This document shows, piece after piece, positions 1-5,188 of a stretch of DNA of 5,188 bases. This DNA comes from an uncultured Olsenella sp. (lineage in GTDB: Bacteria > Actinomycetota > Coriobacteriia > Coriobacteriales > Atopobiaceae). Position numbers and translations under genes: made by a program. Each line of letters opens with the position of its first letter. Position 1 is the first letter of the stretch. The stretch covers positions 1 through 5,188 of the forward strand of contig CALCDK010000120.1 of assembly GCA_937900605.1 (NCBI GenBank), in the 5' to 3' direction. The notes under the pieces are model-generated. The model had not been told where the DNA came from and ran no database searches. It saw only the letters and a list, made by a program, of their open reading frames with translations.

Positions 1-232
1 GGTCCTCGCGCCTCCACGGCCGGCCGCAGAACTCCACCTCCCCCGCCGTGGGCCGCAGCATCCCGCAGACCATCTTGAGCGTGGTCGACTTGCCCGCGCC
101 GTTGGGTCCCAGAAGGCCGTAGACCTGGCCCTCGCCCACGTGCAGGCTCACGCCCTCCACCACCGTCTGCGCGCGCCGGCCGCGGCCGAACCGCTTGGTC
201 AGCCCGCGCGTGACGAGCACCTCTCCTGACAT
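1..232 (-). CDS. ABC transporter ATP-binding protein, BcrA/lantibiotic-protection type (N-terminal 77 codons, truncated by window edge)
   Basis: This is the start of a cytoplasmic ATPase subunit that would power a membrane exporter. Seen: the ATG at 232-230 is preceded by a purine-rich Shine-Dalgarno stretch (GAGGAGAGG at 249-241). The protein opens MSGEVLVTRGLTKRFG, typical of the first strand of an ABC nucleotide-binding domain. A perfect Walker A, GPNGAGKST, sits at residues 42-50, followed by TLKMVCGMLRPTAGEVEF and GRPWRRED before the sequence ends. Family knowledge: GLLGPNGAGKSTTLKM with a G-x-PW-x-R-x-D segment about 20 residues later is characteristic of the BcrA / gallidermin-type (LanF) immunity ATPases. 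Signature motif, Walker B and H-loop lie outside the window, so the substrate is unknown. The permease genes would be expected next, beyond position 1. ABC ATPase is near certain; the antibiotic or lantibiotic link is inference. Confidence 0.93.
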   Translation of the reverse strand, partial: MSGEVLVTRGLTKRFGRGRRAQTVVEGVSLHVGEGQVYGLLGPNGAGKSTTLKMVCGMLRPTAGEVEFCGRPWRRED

Positions 233-299
233 GTGACGCCCCTCTCCTCGTGTCGTGGCACCTTGCGTGCGGTGCGTGACACCCAGGATGAGGGGCGTG

Positions 300-317
300 G
301 CTAAAGAAGCGCTAAAG
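300..317 (-). promoter_or_regulatory. 11-bp-pitch direct repeat upstream of the ABC gene; candidate response-regulator box
   Basis: The 7-bp word GCTAAAG occurs at 300-306 and again at 311-317, separated by AAGC; on the transcribed strand it reads CTTTAGC-GCTT-CTTTAGC. The two copies are exactly 11 bp apart, one helical turn, and lie 67 bp upstream of the ABC ATPase start, in the 126-bp gap behind the LOG gene. Family knowledge: OmpR/PhoB-type winged-helix regulators, including the NisR/SpaR regulators of lantibiotic immunity operons, bind tandem half-sites at this pitch. Inference: this is the operator of the ABC operon. I see no convincing -10; CATCCT at 290-285 is the best but poor candidate. 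Confidence 0.4.
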
Positions 318-358
318 GTCGTGGGAACGCGACGAGAGACGCAGGCGGGCGTCGGCGG

Positions 359-1173
359 CTACTCTGCCAGGGCGCTCATGGCGACGCGGACGGCCTCGTC
401 CTCGTCGTCGGTGACCACCACGAGCTCCGGGTCCAGCGGCGAGATGTTGCCCGCGCCCAGGACCGAGCCGTCGATCCAGTCCATGAGGCCACGCCAGTAC
501 TCGGTGCCGAAGAGGACCACGGGGACCTTGGTCACCTTGTGGGTCTGCACCAGCGTCAGCAGCTCGAAGGCCTCGTCGAGCGTGCCGAAGCCGCCCGGGA
601 ACACGATGGCGCCGCTGGAGTACTTGACGAACATGGTCTTGCGCACGAAGAAGTAGCGGAAGGTCATGCCCAGGTTGACCCACTTGTTGATGCCCTGCTC
701 GTGGGGCAGCTCGATGCCGAGGCCCACGGACTTGCCGCCGGCCTGGGCCGCGCCGCAGTTGACGGCCTCCATGATGCCCGGGCCGCCGCCGGTGATGACG
801 GCGACGCCGGCCTGCGCGAGCTTGCGGCCCACGTGGCGCGCGGCGCGGTACATGGGGTCGGTACGCGGCGTGCGCGCGGAGCCGAAGCAGGTGACGGCGG
901 GGCCCAGCTCGGCCAGGGCACCGAAGCCGTCGACGAACTCGGCCTGGATGCGCAGGACGCGCCAGGGGTCCATGTGCAGCCAGTCGGTGGAGGAGTCGGG
1001 GGCCAGCCGGTGGTGGTGTCCTCGGGAATCATGGGCCCGCGCATGATGACTGGCCCGCGGTGGTACGTCTGGCCCAGGGGCTCGGCGGCGTCGGCCGCAG
1101 GCTGTGCGCCGTCGGCGCAGGCGGGGTACTTCTCGGCAGGGTCCTCGGAACCCTTGGTGACGCTCTCGGTCAT
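359..1173 (-). CDS. LOG family protein (TIGR00730-type Rossmann-fold nucleotide hydrolase), interrupted by a one-base frameshift near 1009
   Basis: LOG proteins are cytosolic hydrolases that release the base from nucleoside 5'-monophosphates (cytokinin ribotides or ordinary purine nucleotides; the true substrate here is unknown). Start: ATG at 1173 with AAGGAG at 1184-1179, five bases upstream. Residues 1-55 (MTESVTKGSEDPAEKYPACA to MIPEDTTT) are in one frame. From about 1009 the family sequence continues in the -1 frame (RLAPDSSTDWLHMDPWRVLR) to the stop at 361-359. Joined, this gives 271 residues. Motifs, in joined numbering: GGGPGIMEA 129-137, RK at 178-179, and the family signature PGGFGTLDE at 193-201, whose Glu together with the Arg are the catalytic residues known in plant LOGs. 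Restoring one C (ACC-CGG) makes a continuous protein. No slippery heptamer is seen, so this is a sequencing error or a real inactivating mutation. An intact 204-residue form could begin at ATG 973, but it lacks a ribosome binding site and loses the family-typical N-terminus. Confidence 0.88.
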
Positions 1174-1219
1174 GGCCTCTCCTTATGTCGCGTCCGTCAA
1201 CGGTACGCCGGGAGCGAAA

Positions 1220-1239
1220 GCCGCGCGTAAGGGCGCGGT
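1220..1239 (-). terminator. Weak terminator-like hairpin before the LOG gene
   Basis: A perfect 7-bp stem, ACCGCGC pairing with GCGCGGT, encloses a 6-base loop. On the transcribed strand it is followed by C-TTT-CG, a very short T run. It lies between feoB and the LOG gene and could terminate feoAB transcription or attenuate read-through into LOG. The short T run makes this a weak call. Confidence 0.25.
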
Positions 1240-1422
1240 AATGCCCCGTGCGGCTGTTGTACCCATCCGGCGCCACAGGTAGAGCTCGGGCTCGCGGCGC
1301 CCGGTGGCGACGGGGCGCAGCCTGGCCGAAAGGGCGTCGAGCGCCGCGGGGTCGACGGCGCGGGCGTGAGCGGGGCCACGAGGCGACCACGGCGGAGACC
1401 CGGCCTGCGCCCCAGACGGGGA

Positions 1423-1462
1423 CGGCCGCGCCGCGCCCCACAACGGGACGTCGGCGCGGCCG
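1423..1462 (-). terminator. GC-rich hairpin just behind the feoB stop
   Basis: CGGCCGCGCC (1423-1432) and GGCGCGGCCG (1453-1462) form a perfect 10-bp stem with a 20-base loop. On the transcribed strand the hairpin begins 17 bases after the feoB stop codon. There is no T tract, so if it ends feoAB transcription it does so as a U-less hairpin of the kind proposed in high-GC actinobacteria. It may also simply stabilise the 3' end. Confidence 0.35.
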
Positions 1463-1479
1463 CCTCCGATGGGACCAGC

Positions 1480-3846
1480 CTACGCCAGGCCCAGCGCCAT
1501 GCCCACGAGCCTCACGGCGAAGGCCACGAGCCAGGCCACGGCGCACTGCAGCACGAACACCGCCACGGCGTAGCGGCCCCCCAGCTCGCTGCGGACCGCG
1601 CCGATGGCGGCGACGCAGGGCGGGTACAGCAGCGTGAACGTGAGGAAGACGTAGGCGGTCAGCGGCGTGAACATGGTCTGCAGAACGGCGGGCGTGGTGG
1701 AGCCCAGCAGCACCATGAGCGTGGAGATGACGCTCTCCTTGGCCATGAGGCCGGTGACCAGGGCCGTCGAGGCGCGCCAATCGCCGAAGCCCAGCGGCGC
1801 AAAGACCGGCGACAGCAGGCCGCCCAGGCCGGCGAGCATGCTCTGCGACTGGTCGGCGACGACGTTGAGGCGCAGGTCGAAGGTCTGCAGGAACCACACG
1901 ACCACGCTGGCCACGAAGATGATGGTGAACGCGCGGGTGATGAAGTCCTTGGCCTTGTCCCACACCAGCATGAGCGTGGTGCGCGCGGACGGCAGGCGGT
2001 AGTTGGGCAGCTCCATGATGAACGGCACCGGCTCGCCGCGGAAGGCGGTGTGGCGCAGCACCACGGCGACGACGAGCGCCACCACGATGCCCAGCAGGTA
2101 CAGCGAGACCATCGCCAGCACCGAGCCGTGCGCGAAGAAGGCCGCGCAAAGCAGGCCGTAGACCGGCAGCTTGGCCGAGCAGCTCATGAACGGCGTGAGC
2201 AGGACCGTCATCTTTCGGTCGTGCTCGGAGGGCAGGGTGCGCGTCGCCATGATGGCCGGCACGCTGCAGCCGAAGCCGATGAGCATGGGCACGAAGCTGC
2301 GCCCGGACAGGCCGAAGCGGCGCAGGAACTTGTCCATCACGAAGGCGACGCGGGCCATGTAGCCGGAGTCCTCGAGCAGCGACAGCATGAGGAACAGCAC
2401 CACGATGAGCGGCAGGAAGCTCAGCATGCTGCCCACGCCGCCGAGCACGCCGTCGACCACGAGCGACTGCACCACCGGGTTGGTCCCGAACGACGCGAGC
2501 GCGCCCGCCACGACGTCGGTGAGCGCGGCCACGCCCTCCTCCATGAGCCCCTGCAGCCAGGCGCCCACCGAGCCGAACGTGATCCAGAAGACCAGCGCCA
2601 TGATGGCGAGAAACGCCGGGATCGCGGTCCAGCGGCCCGTGAGCACGCGGTCGATCGCCTGCGAGCGCAGGTGCTCGCGGCTCTCGTGCGGCCTGACCAC
2701 GCACCTCTCGCAGACGGCCTCGATGAACGAGAAGCGCATGTCCGCGAGGGCCGCCATGCGGTCGCGGCCGGACTCCCCCTCCATCTGGGAGATGATGTGC
2801 TCGATGGCGTCGAGCTCGTTGCGGTCCAGGTGCAGCGCCTCGAGGACCAGGTGGTCGCCCTCGACGGCCTTGGTCGCGGCGAAGCGCGTGGGGATGCCGG
2901 CGCGGTGGGCGTGGTCGTCCACCAGGTGGCAGATGCCGTGGATGCAGCGGTGCAGCGCGCCGCCGTCCGGGCCCTCGGGCTCGCAGAAGTCCAGGCGGCC
3001 GGGCAGCTCGCGGCGGCGGGCCACCAGCAGGGCGTGCTCCACGAGCTCGTCGATGCCCTCGCCGCGCGCGGCCGAGATGGGCACCACCGGGATGCCGAGG
3101 AAGCTCTCGAGCAGGTTGACGTCCACGGTGCCGCCGTTGGCGGTCACCTCGTCCATCATGTTGAGCGCGAGGACCATGGGGCGGTCGAGCTCCATGAGCT
3201 GGAGCGTCAGGTAGAGGTTCCTCTCGATGTTGGTGGCGTCGACGATGTCGATGACCGCGTCGGGCCGCTCCTCGAGGATGAACTGGCGGCTCACCACCTC
3301 CTCGCTCGTGTACGGCGAGAGGGAGTAGATGCCCGGCAGGTCGGTGACGGTGGCCTCCGGGTGGCCCTTGACCTGGCCGTCCTTGCGGTCCACGGTCACG
3401 CCGGGGAAGTTGCCCACGTGCTGGTTGGAGCCCGTGAGCTGGTTGAACAGCGTGGTCTTGCCGCAGTTCTGGTTGCCGACGAGGGCGAACGAGAGGGGCT
3501 GGCCCTCCGGGACCGCCGAGCCGCCCTTGCGCGGGCGGATGCGCCCCTCCCCCAGCGCGGGGTGCGCGGTGCCGCCGGTGCCGCTCGCGCCGGGCGCCTG
3601 CTCGTGCGCGTCGTGGACGTCGACGATGCCCACGCGGGCGGCGTCGGCGCGCAGCAGGGTGAGCTCGTAGCCGCGCAGGCGGATCTCGAGCGGGTCGCCC
3701 ATGGGCGCGTACTTGACCATGGTGACCTCGGTGCCCGGCGTGAGGCCCATGTCCAGGATGTGCTGGCGCAGGACCTCGTCGTCCGCGTCGACCGACGAGA
3801 CGATGGCGTCCTTTCCTATCTCCAGAGCGTCTAGCCTCATGTCCAT
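1480..3846 (-). CDS. feoB: FeoA-FeoB fusion: GTP-dependent ferrous iron transporter
   Basis: This inner-membrane importer takes up Fe(II), with a GTPase domain gating the channel. The 788 residues read in order as follows. A FeoA-type SH3-like domain covers about 3-76 (LRQHILDMGLTPGTEVTMVK, RLRGYELTLLRADAA). A glycine/basic linker covers about 80-116. The G domain follows with G1 GNQNCGKTT 124-132, G2 Thr151 in GNFPGVTVD, G3 DLPG 169-172, G4 NMMD 229-232 and G5 SAA 258-260. A helical spacer leads to the membrane part from about residue 405. The two Gate repeats show FGCSVPAIMATRTL (Cys527) and PFMSCSAKLPVY (Cys556); a third Cys, 744, lies in YPPCVAAIG. Family knowledge: these cysteines are implicated in the metal path. 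Usually FeoA is a separate protein of about 75 residues; here it is fused in frame. I chose ATG 3846 over the ATG at 3840 because GGGGG (3858-3854) is 7 bases upstream. There is no Cys-rich tail and no separate feoC nearby. The gene is intact. Confidence 0.97.
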   Translation of the reverse strand: MDMRLDALEIGKDAIVSSVDADDEVLRQHILDMGLTPGTEVTMVKYAPMGDPLEIRLRGYELTLLRADAARVGIVDVHDAHEQAPGASGTGGTAHPALGEGRIRPRKGGSAVPEGQPLSFALVGNQNCGKTTLFNQLTGSNQHVGNFPGVTVDRKDGQVKGHPEATVTDLPGIYSLSPYTSEEVVSRQFILEERPDAVIDIVDATNIERNLYLTLQLMELDRPMVLALNMMDEVTANGGTVDVNLLESFLGIPVVPISAARGEGIDELVEHALLVARRRELPGRLDFCEPEGPDGGALHRCIHGICHLVDDHAHRAGIPTRFAATKAVEGDHLVLEALHLDRNELDAIEHIISQMEGESGRDRMAALADMRFSFIEAVCERCVVRPHESREHLRSQAIDRVLTGRWTAIPAFLAIMALVFWITFGSVGAWLQGLMEEGVAALTDVVAGALASFGTNPVVQSLVVDGVLGGVGSMLSFLPLIVVLFLMLSLLEDSGYMARVAFVMDKFLRRFGLSGRSFVPMLIGFGCSVPAIMATRTLPSEHDRKMTVLLTPFMSCSAKLPVYGLLCAAFFAHGSVLAMVSLYLLGIVVALVVAVVLRHTAFRGEPVPFIMELPNYRLPSARTTLMLVWDKAKDFITRAFTIIFVASVVVWFLQTFDLRLNVVADQSQSMLAGLGGLLSPVFAPLGFGDWRASTALVTGLMAKESVISTLMVLLGSTTPAVLQTMFTPLTAYVFLTFTLLYPPCVAAIGAVRSELGGRYAVAVFVLQCAVAWLVAFAVRLVGMALGLA

Positions 3847-3859
3847 GCAGGTACCCCCA

Positions 3860-3882
3860 ATAAGTTAGCCTTGGTTACCTCA
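3860..3882 (-). promoter_or_regulatory. Candidate DtxR/IdeR-family iron operator upstream of feoAB
   Basis: The transcribed strand carries TGAGGTAA (3882-3875) and CTAACTTAT (3868-3860), which resemble the two halves of the DtxR/IdeR consensus TWAGGTWAGSCTWACCTWA. By eye the 19-mer at 3878-3860 matches 13 of 19 positions. The left half-site fits best in another register, giving a spacer about 4 bp too long. The site ends 13 bp upstream of the feoAB start, where an operator repressing iron uptake would be expected, and it stands out as AT-rich in GC-rich surroundings. TAACTT (3867-3862) could be the -10, with TAGAGT (3889-3884) as a weak -35. The regulator identity is inferred. Confidence 0.4.
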
Positions 3883-3946
3883 CACTCTAGCGCGCCGGGC
3901 GGCGCATGGCAAGCACGGGGGCGGACGATGTGGCGAGACGTGCGAG

Positions 3947-3978
3947 GCCCCCTCCCGCGGGGATGGGCGGGAGGGGGC
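3947..3978 (-). terminator. Strong GC-rich hairpin between the VTT gene and feoAB
   Basis: GCCCCCTCCCGC (3947-3958) and GCGGGAGGGGGC (3967-3978) form a perfect 12-bp stem with an 8-base loop. It lies about 105 bases beyond the stop of the VTT-domain gene and upstream of the feoAB operator, so it most likely separates the two transcription units. No T run follows on either strand, so it would be a U-less terminator. The stem is certain; the function is inferred. Confidence 0.6.
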
Positions 3979-3990
3979 TCGGGGAGGCGG

Positions 3991-4069
3991 TGCCGTGCCC
4001 GGCGCCCGCGCGTGCGGGGGAGTCGTGCCCGGGGGCTGCGCACGCGCGACGTCATGGGCCGGGACGGCA
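3991..4069 (-). repeat. Nested inverted repeats in the 3' region of the VTT gene
   Basis: An outer stem pairs TGCCGTGCCCGGC (3991-4003) with GCCGGGACGGCA (4058-4069), twelve pairs with one bulged G at 3997. Inside it a perfect 10-bp stem pairs CGCGCGTGCG (4007-4016) with CGCACGCGCG (4039-4048). On the RNA this fold starts 13 bases after the VTT stop codon and is followed at once by the 3978-3947 hairpin. It could be part of a compound terminator, a 3'-end stabiliser or a small RNA. With about 80% GC some self-pairing is expected by chance. Confidence 0.4.
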
Positions 4070-4082
4070 CGGTCGGGGGCAC

Positions 4083-4940
4083 CTAGTCCCCGGCGGAGCG
4101 GCGCTGCAGGCGGGCGTAGGCCACGCCGCCGGCCAGGGCCAGGGCCACCGCGGCCAGGCCCACCCCGACGGCCAGGCCCCACGAGCCCGAGCCCACCGCG
4201 GAGGCGGCCATGGTGGAGGTGACGATGGACGGGATCCTTCCGAGCGTCACGATGGCGAGAAGCGCCGGGTAGCGCACGCCGGTGAGGCCGGCGAAGTAGG
4301 TGAGGAAGTCCTTGGGGGTGCCCGGGATCAGGAAGACCACCAGCATGAGCAGCTCGACGCGGCGCGAGTCGCGCAGCCACGAGAAGCGCTCCAGCTGGGA
4401 GCGGTCGAAGAACAGCCCCACGACCCTCCAGCCCCAGCGGCGCACCACCCAGAAGACCGCACTCGAGGCGGCGGCGCTGGCCAGCAGGCACAGCAGCGTG
4501 CCCTCCCAGAACCCGAAGGCGTAGCCGCAGGCCAGCTCGATGGGCTCGCCCGGGACGAAGGCCAGCACGATCTGGACGGCGTTGACGAGCACCATGACCA
4601 GGCGCGACGAGACGCCCGTGGACTCGACGAAGGACCTGACGGCCTGCGGGTCGCCGGCCCACTCGAGCAGCACCGGGATGCGGTGCCACACCACGGCCAG
4701 GCCCACGCCGACGAGAAGGACGCACAGCGCCACCAGGACGCGACGGCGCACCCTCAGCGAGGGGTCGTCGGCGGCGACGGGCTCGGCCACGGCCTCGGGC
4801 TCGTCCACGGCCTCGGGCTCCGCCTCGCCGCCGCGGCAGGCGGACGGCTCCGGGCGCGCTCCGGCGGGCGCGCCGGCGGGCGCGGGGTCGCGACGGACGG
4901 CGAGATCGCCGCGACGGGGCTCGTTGTCCTGGACAGCCAT
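4083..4940 (-). CDS. VTT-domain (TVP38/TMEM64, SNARE-associated) membrane protein with acidic N-terminal extension
   Basis: This is a polytopic inner-membrane protein of the DedA/VTT superfamily. Some members move lipids (undecaprenyl phosphate, phosphatidylethanolamine) across the membrane; the substrate here is unknown. The 285 residues divide as follows. Residues 1-62 are a low-complexity Pro/Ala/Glu/Arg segment predicted to be disordered and cytosolic. A first hydrophobic helix spans about 67-86 after the RVRRR positive patch. The VTT core lies at about 112-250, with PGEPIELACGYAFGFWEG (130-147), a re-entrant or paired hydrophobic stretch, and FLIPGTPKDFLTYFAGLTG (203-221) followed by LGRIPSIV. 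A last helix spans about 253-275, ending QRRSAGD. The PGTPKD...YFAGLT and GRIPS motifs place it with TVP38/TMEM64 rather than classical DedA. Start: ATG 4940 with GGAGGT at 4951-4946, five bases upstream; the upstream in-frame ATG at 4988 lacks such a site. It appears monocistronic, with stem structures after the stop. Confidence 0.92.
   Translation of the reverse strand: MAVQDNEPRRGDLAVRRDPAPAGAPAGARPEPSACRGGEAEPEAVDEPEAVAEPVAADDPSLRVRRRVLVALCVLLVGVGLAVVWHRIPVLLEWAGDPQAVRSFVESTGVSSRLVMVLVNAVQIVLAFVPGEPIELACGYAFGFWEGTLLCLLASAAASSAVFWVVRRWGWRVVGLFFDRSQLERFSWLRDSRRVELLMLVVFLIPGTPKDFLTYFAGLTGVRYPALLAIVTLGRIPSIVTSTMAASAVGSGSWGLAVGVGLAAVALALAGGVAYARLQRRSAGD
4783..4818 (-). repeat. 18-bp tandem duplication inside the VTT gene
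   Basis: Two adjacent 18-bp units (4783-4800 and 4801-4818) differ at one base, G4786 versus T4804. They encode the alternating acidic EPEAVDEPEAVAEP segment at about residues 41-54. The length is a multiple of three, so the frame is kept and repeat number could vary without breaking the gene. Confidence 0.75.
4861..4884 (-). repeat. Perfect 12-bp tandem duplication inside the VTT gene
   Basis: The unit CCGGCGGGCGCG occurs twice back to back (4861-4872, 4873-4884) without mismatch and encodes the repeated PAGAPAGA of the N-terminal extension, about residues 20-28. It is an in-frame slippage-type duplication, in keeping with relaxed constraint on this tail. Confidence 0.75.
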
Positions 4941-5006
4941 GTCAGACCTCCGATCCGGCCGACGGGCGGCCGCTTGACTGCCACCCATCTTGACGGACGA
5001 ATGTTG

Positions 5007-5043
5007 AGGGACCCTATACGAAAGGTGACGTTTTCGAAAGCGT
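5007..5043 (-). promoter_or_regulatory. Candidate promoter and palindromic operator of the VTT gene
   Basis: In an AT-rich island of an otherwise GC-rich leader, the transcribed strand shows TATAGG (5018-5013), a fair -10, about 75 bases upstream of the VTT start. Just upstream lies the palindrome ACGTTTTC|GAAAGCGT (5028-5043), symmetric at 7 of 8 pairs, covering the expected -20 to -36 region; no good -35 hexamer exists there. AGGGACCCT (5007-5015), a short odd palindrome, overlaps the -10/start region. Taken together this looks like a regulated promoter, but no regulator is identifiable. Confidence 0.35.
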
Positions 5044-5188
5044 TATTTCAAGGCTCCGTAAACCGCACGCGAGCGGCGCGAATCCCCCGTGAGCGGAGGG
5101 ACGTCCGTCGGCGAGAAGCACCGTGCGCCGCGCTCCTCCACATCATCGCGACATCGGTCGACGCCGCCTGAACGCCCGCGCCCCGTCA
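5044..5188. other. Upstream region without a recognisable gene
   Basis: I find no supported gene from 5044 to the window end. The only minus-strand open stretch, about 32 codons (ATG ATG TGG AGG near 5150 to a TGA near 5050), lacks a ribosome binding site and is Arg-rich, as expected by chance. The region probably holds the upstream part of the VTT promoter and the intergenic space of the next gene. Confidence 0.4.

Larger units (their letters stand above)
1183..1479 (-). other. Gene-poor gap between feoB and the LOG gene with an unrecognised coding-like open stretch
   Basis: The 306 bases between feoB and the LOG gene hold no recognised gene. Immediately after the feoB TAG the same frame stays open for 98 codons and ends in TAA at 1185-1183, which overlaps the AAGGAG ribosome binding site of the LOG gene. 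The middle part (about 1373-1265, AVDPAALDALSARLRPVATG then RREPELYLWRRM) has strongly GC-ending codons like a real gene; the last 27 codons do not. Only a TTG at 1443 could start it, and the nearest GGAGG (about 1466) is too far away. It could be a small coupled gene with a missed start, a decayed gene with frameshifts, or chance. I do not recognise the product. Confidence 0.25.

Noticed and set aside
971..973. ATG as an alternative start giving an intact 204-residue LOG protein
   Set aside because: There is no Shine-Dalgarno sequence, and the conserved family N-terminus with a strong ribosome binding site lies just upstream in the shifted frame.
1000..1020. Programmed ribosomal frameshifting in the LOG gene
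   Set aside because: The junction (ACC ACC ACC GG) is not an X-XXY-YYZ slippery site, and I know of no frameshifting in this family.
1256..1261. TACAAC as a -10 for the LOG gene
   Set aside because: No acceptable -35 lies at the right spacing, and the sequence falls within the coding-like stretch.
1014..2704. Long upstream extension of the LOG reading frame through feoB
   Set aside because: Only the part below about 1009 encodes LOG; the rest is an Arg/Ala/His-rich out-of-frame reading of feoB.
1366..3834. 822-codon open frame on the plus strand opposite feoAB
   Set aside because: It is the antisense of a well-supported FeoA-FeoB gene; its product is an Arg/His/Glu/Gln-rich low-complexity sequence with no family features, as expected from GC-rich third positions.
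3837..4082. 81-codon minus-strand frame between feoB and the VTT gene
   Set aside because: It is Pro/Arg-rich, crosses the terminator hairpins and feoAB operator, and overlaps the feoB start; no homologous features are visible.
5050..5152. 32-codon minus-strand frame near the window end
   Set aside because: It is too short, Arg-rich, and has no ribosome binding site or recognisable motif.
3906..5171. 421-codon plus-strand open frame over the VTT gene
   Set aside because: It is a shadow of the VTT gene with His/Gly/Arg-rich composition, no ribosome binding site, and it runs through the hairpins.
1..5188. tRNA, rRNA, CRISPR array, insertion sequence or phage/defence system
   Set aside because: No cloverleaf, spaced repeat array, transposase or terminal inverted repeats were seen on either strand.

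Overview
This is a GC-rich bacterial window. All four recognisable genes lie on the minus strand, so transcription runs from high to low coordinates. Base composition, strong GC-ending codon use, good Shine-Dalgarno sites, a FeoA-FeoB fusion with a clostridial-style P-loop (GNQNCGKTT) and an actinobacterial-type LOG protein together suggest a high-GC actinobacterium. Coriobacteriia such as Olsenella, Collinsella or relatives are my best guess. This is inference from protein style, not a database match.

Layout in the direction of transcription. (1) 5188-4941 is a leader region with an AT-rich island, a -10-like TATAGG and a near-perfect palindrome. (2) 4940-4083 encodes a VTT-domain (TVP38/TMEM64, SNARE-associated/DedA-superfamily) membrane protein with an acidic, low-complexity N-terminal extension built partly from small tandem duplications. 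(3) 4082-3847 holds two GC-rich stem structures, one a probable terminator, and then the promoter/operator region of the next gene, with DtxR/IdeR-like half-sites. (4) 3846-1480 encodes a 788-residue FeoA-FeoB fusion, a GTP-dependent ferrous iron importer. (5) 1479-1174 is a 306-base gap with hairpins and an open, codon-biased stretch in the same frame as feoB; its stop codon overlaps the ribosome binding site of the next gene. (6) 1173-359 encodes a LOG-family (TIGR00730-type) nucleotide hydrolase that reads full length only if a one-base frameshift near 1009 is corrected. (7) 358-233 is a spacer with an exact 7-bp direct repeat at 11-bp pitch. (8) 232-1 is the first 77 codons of an ABC-transporter ATPase of the BcrA/lantibiotic-protection type, cut by the window edge.

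The genes do not form one obvious pathway. The Fe(II) importer probably has its own metal-responsive promoter. The VTT protein appears to be a separate unit ending in its own terminator. The ABC ATPase is likely the first gene of an export/immunity operon controlled by a response regulator, to judge from the direct repeat. No tRNA, rRNA, CRISPR array, insertion sequence or clearly new multi-gene system is visible. The most interesting points are the broken LOG gene, the coding-like remnant behind feoB, and the candidate operators upstream of feoAB and the ABC gene.
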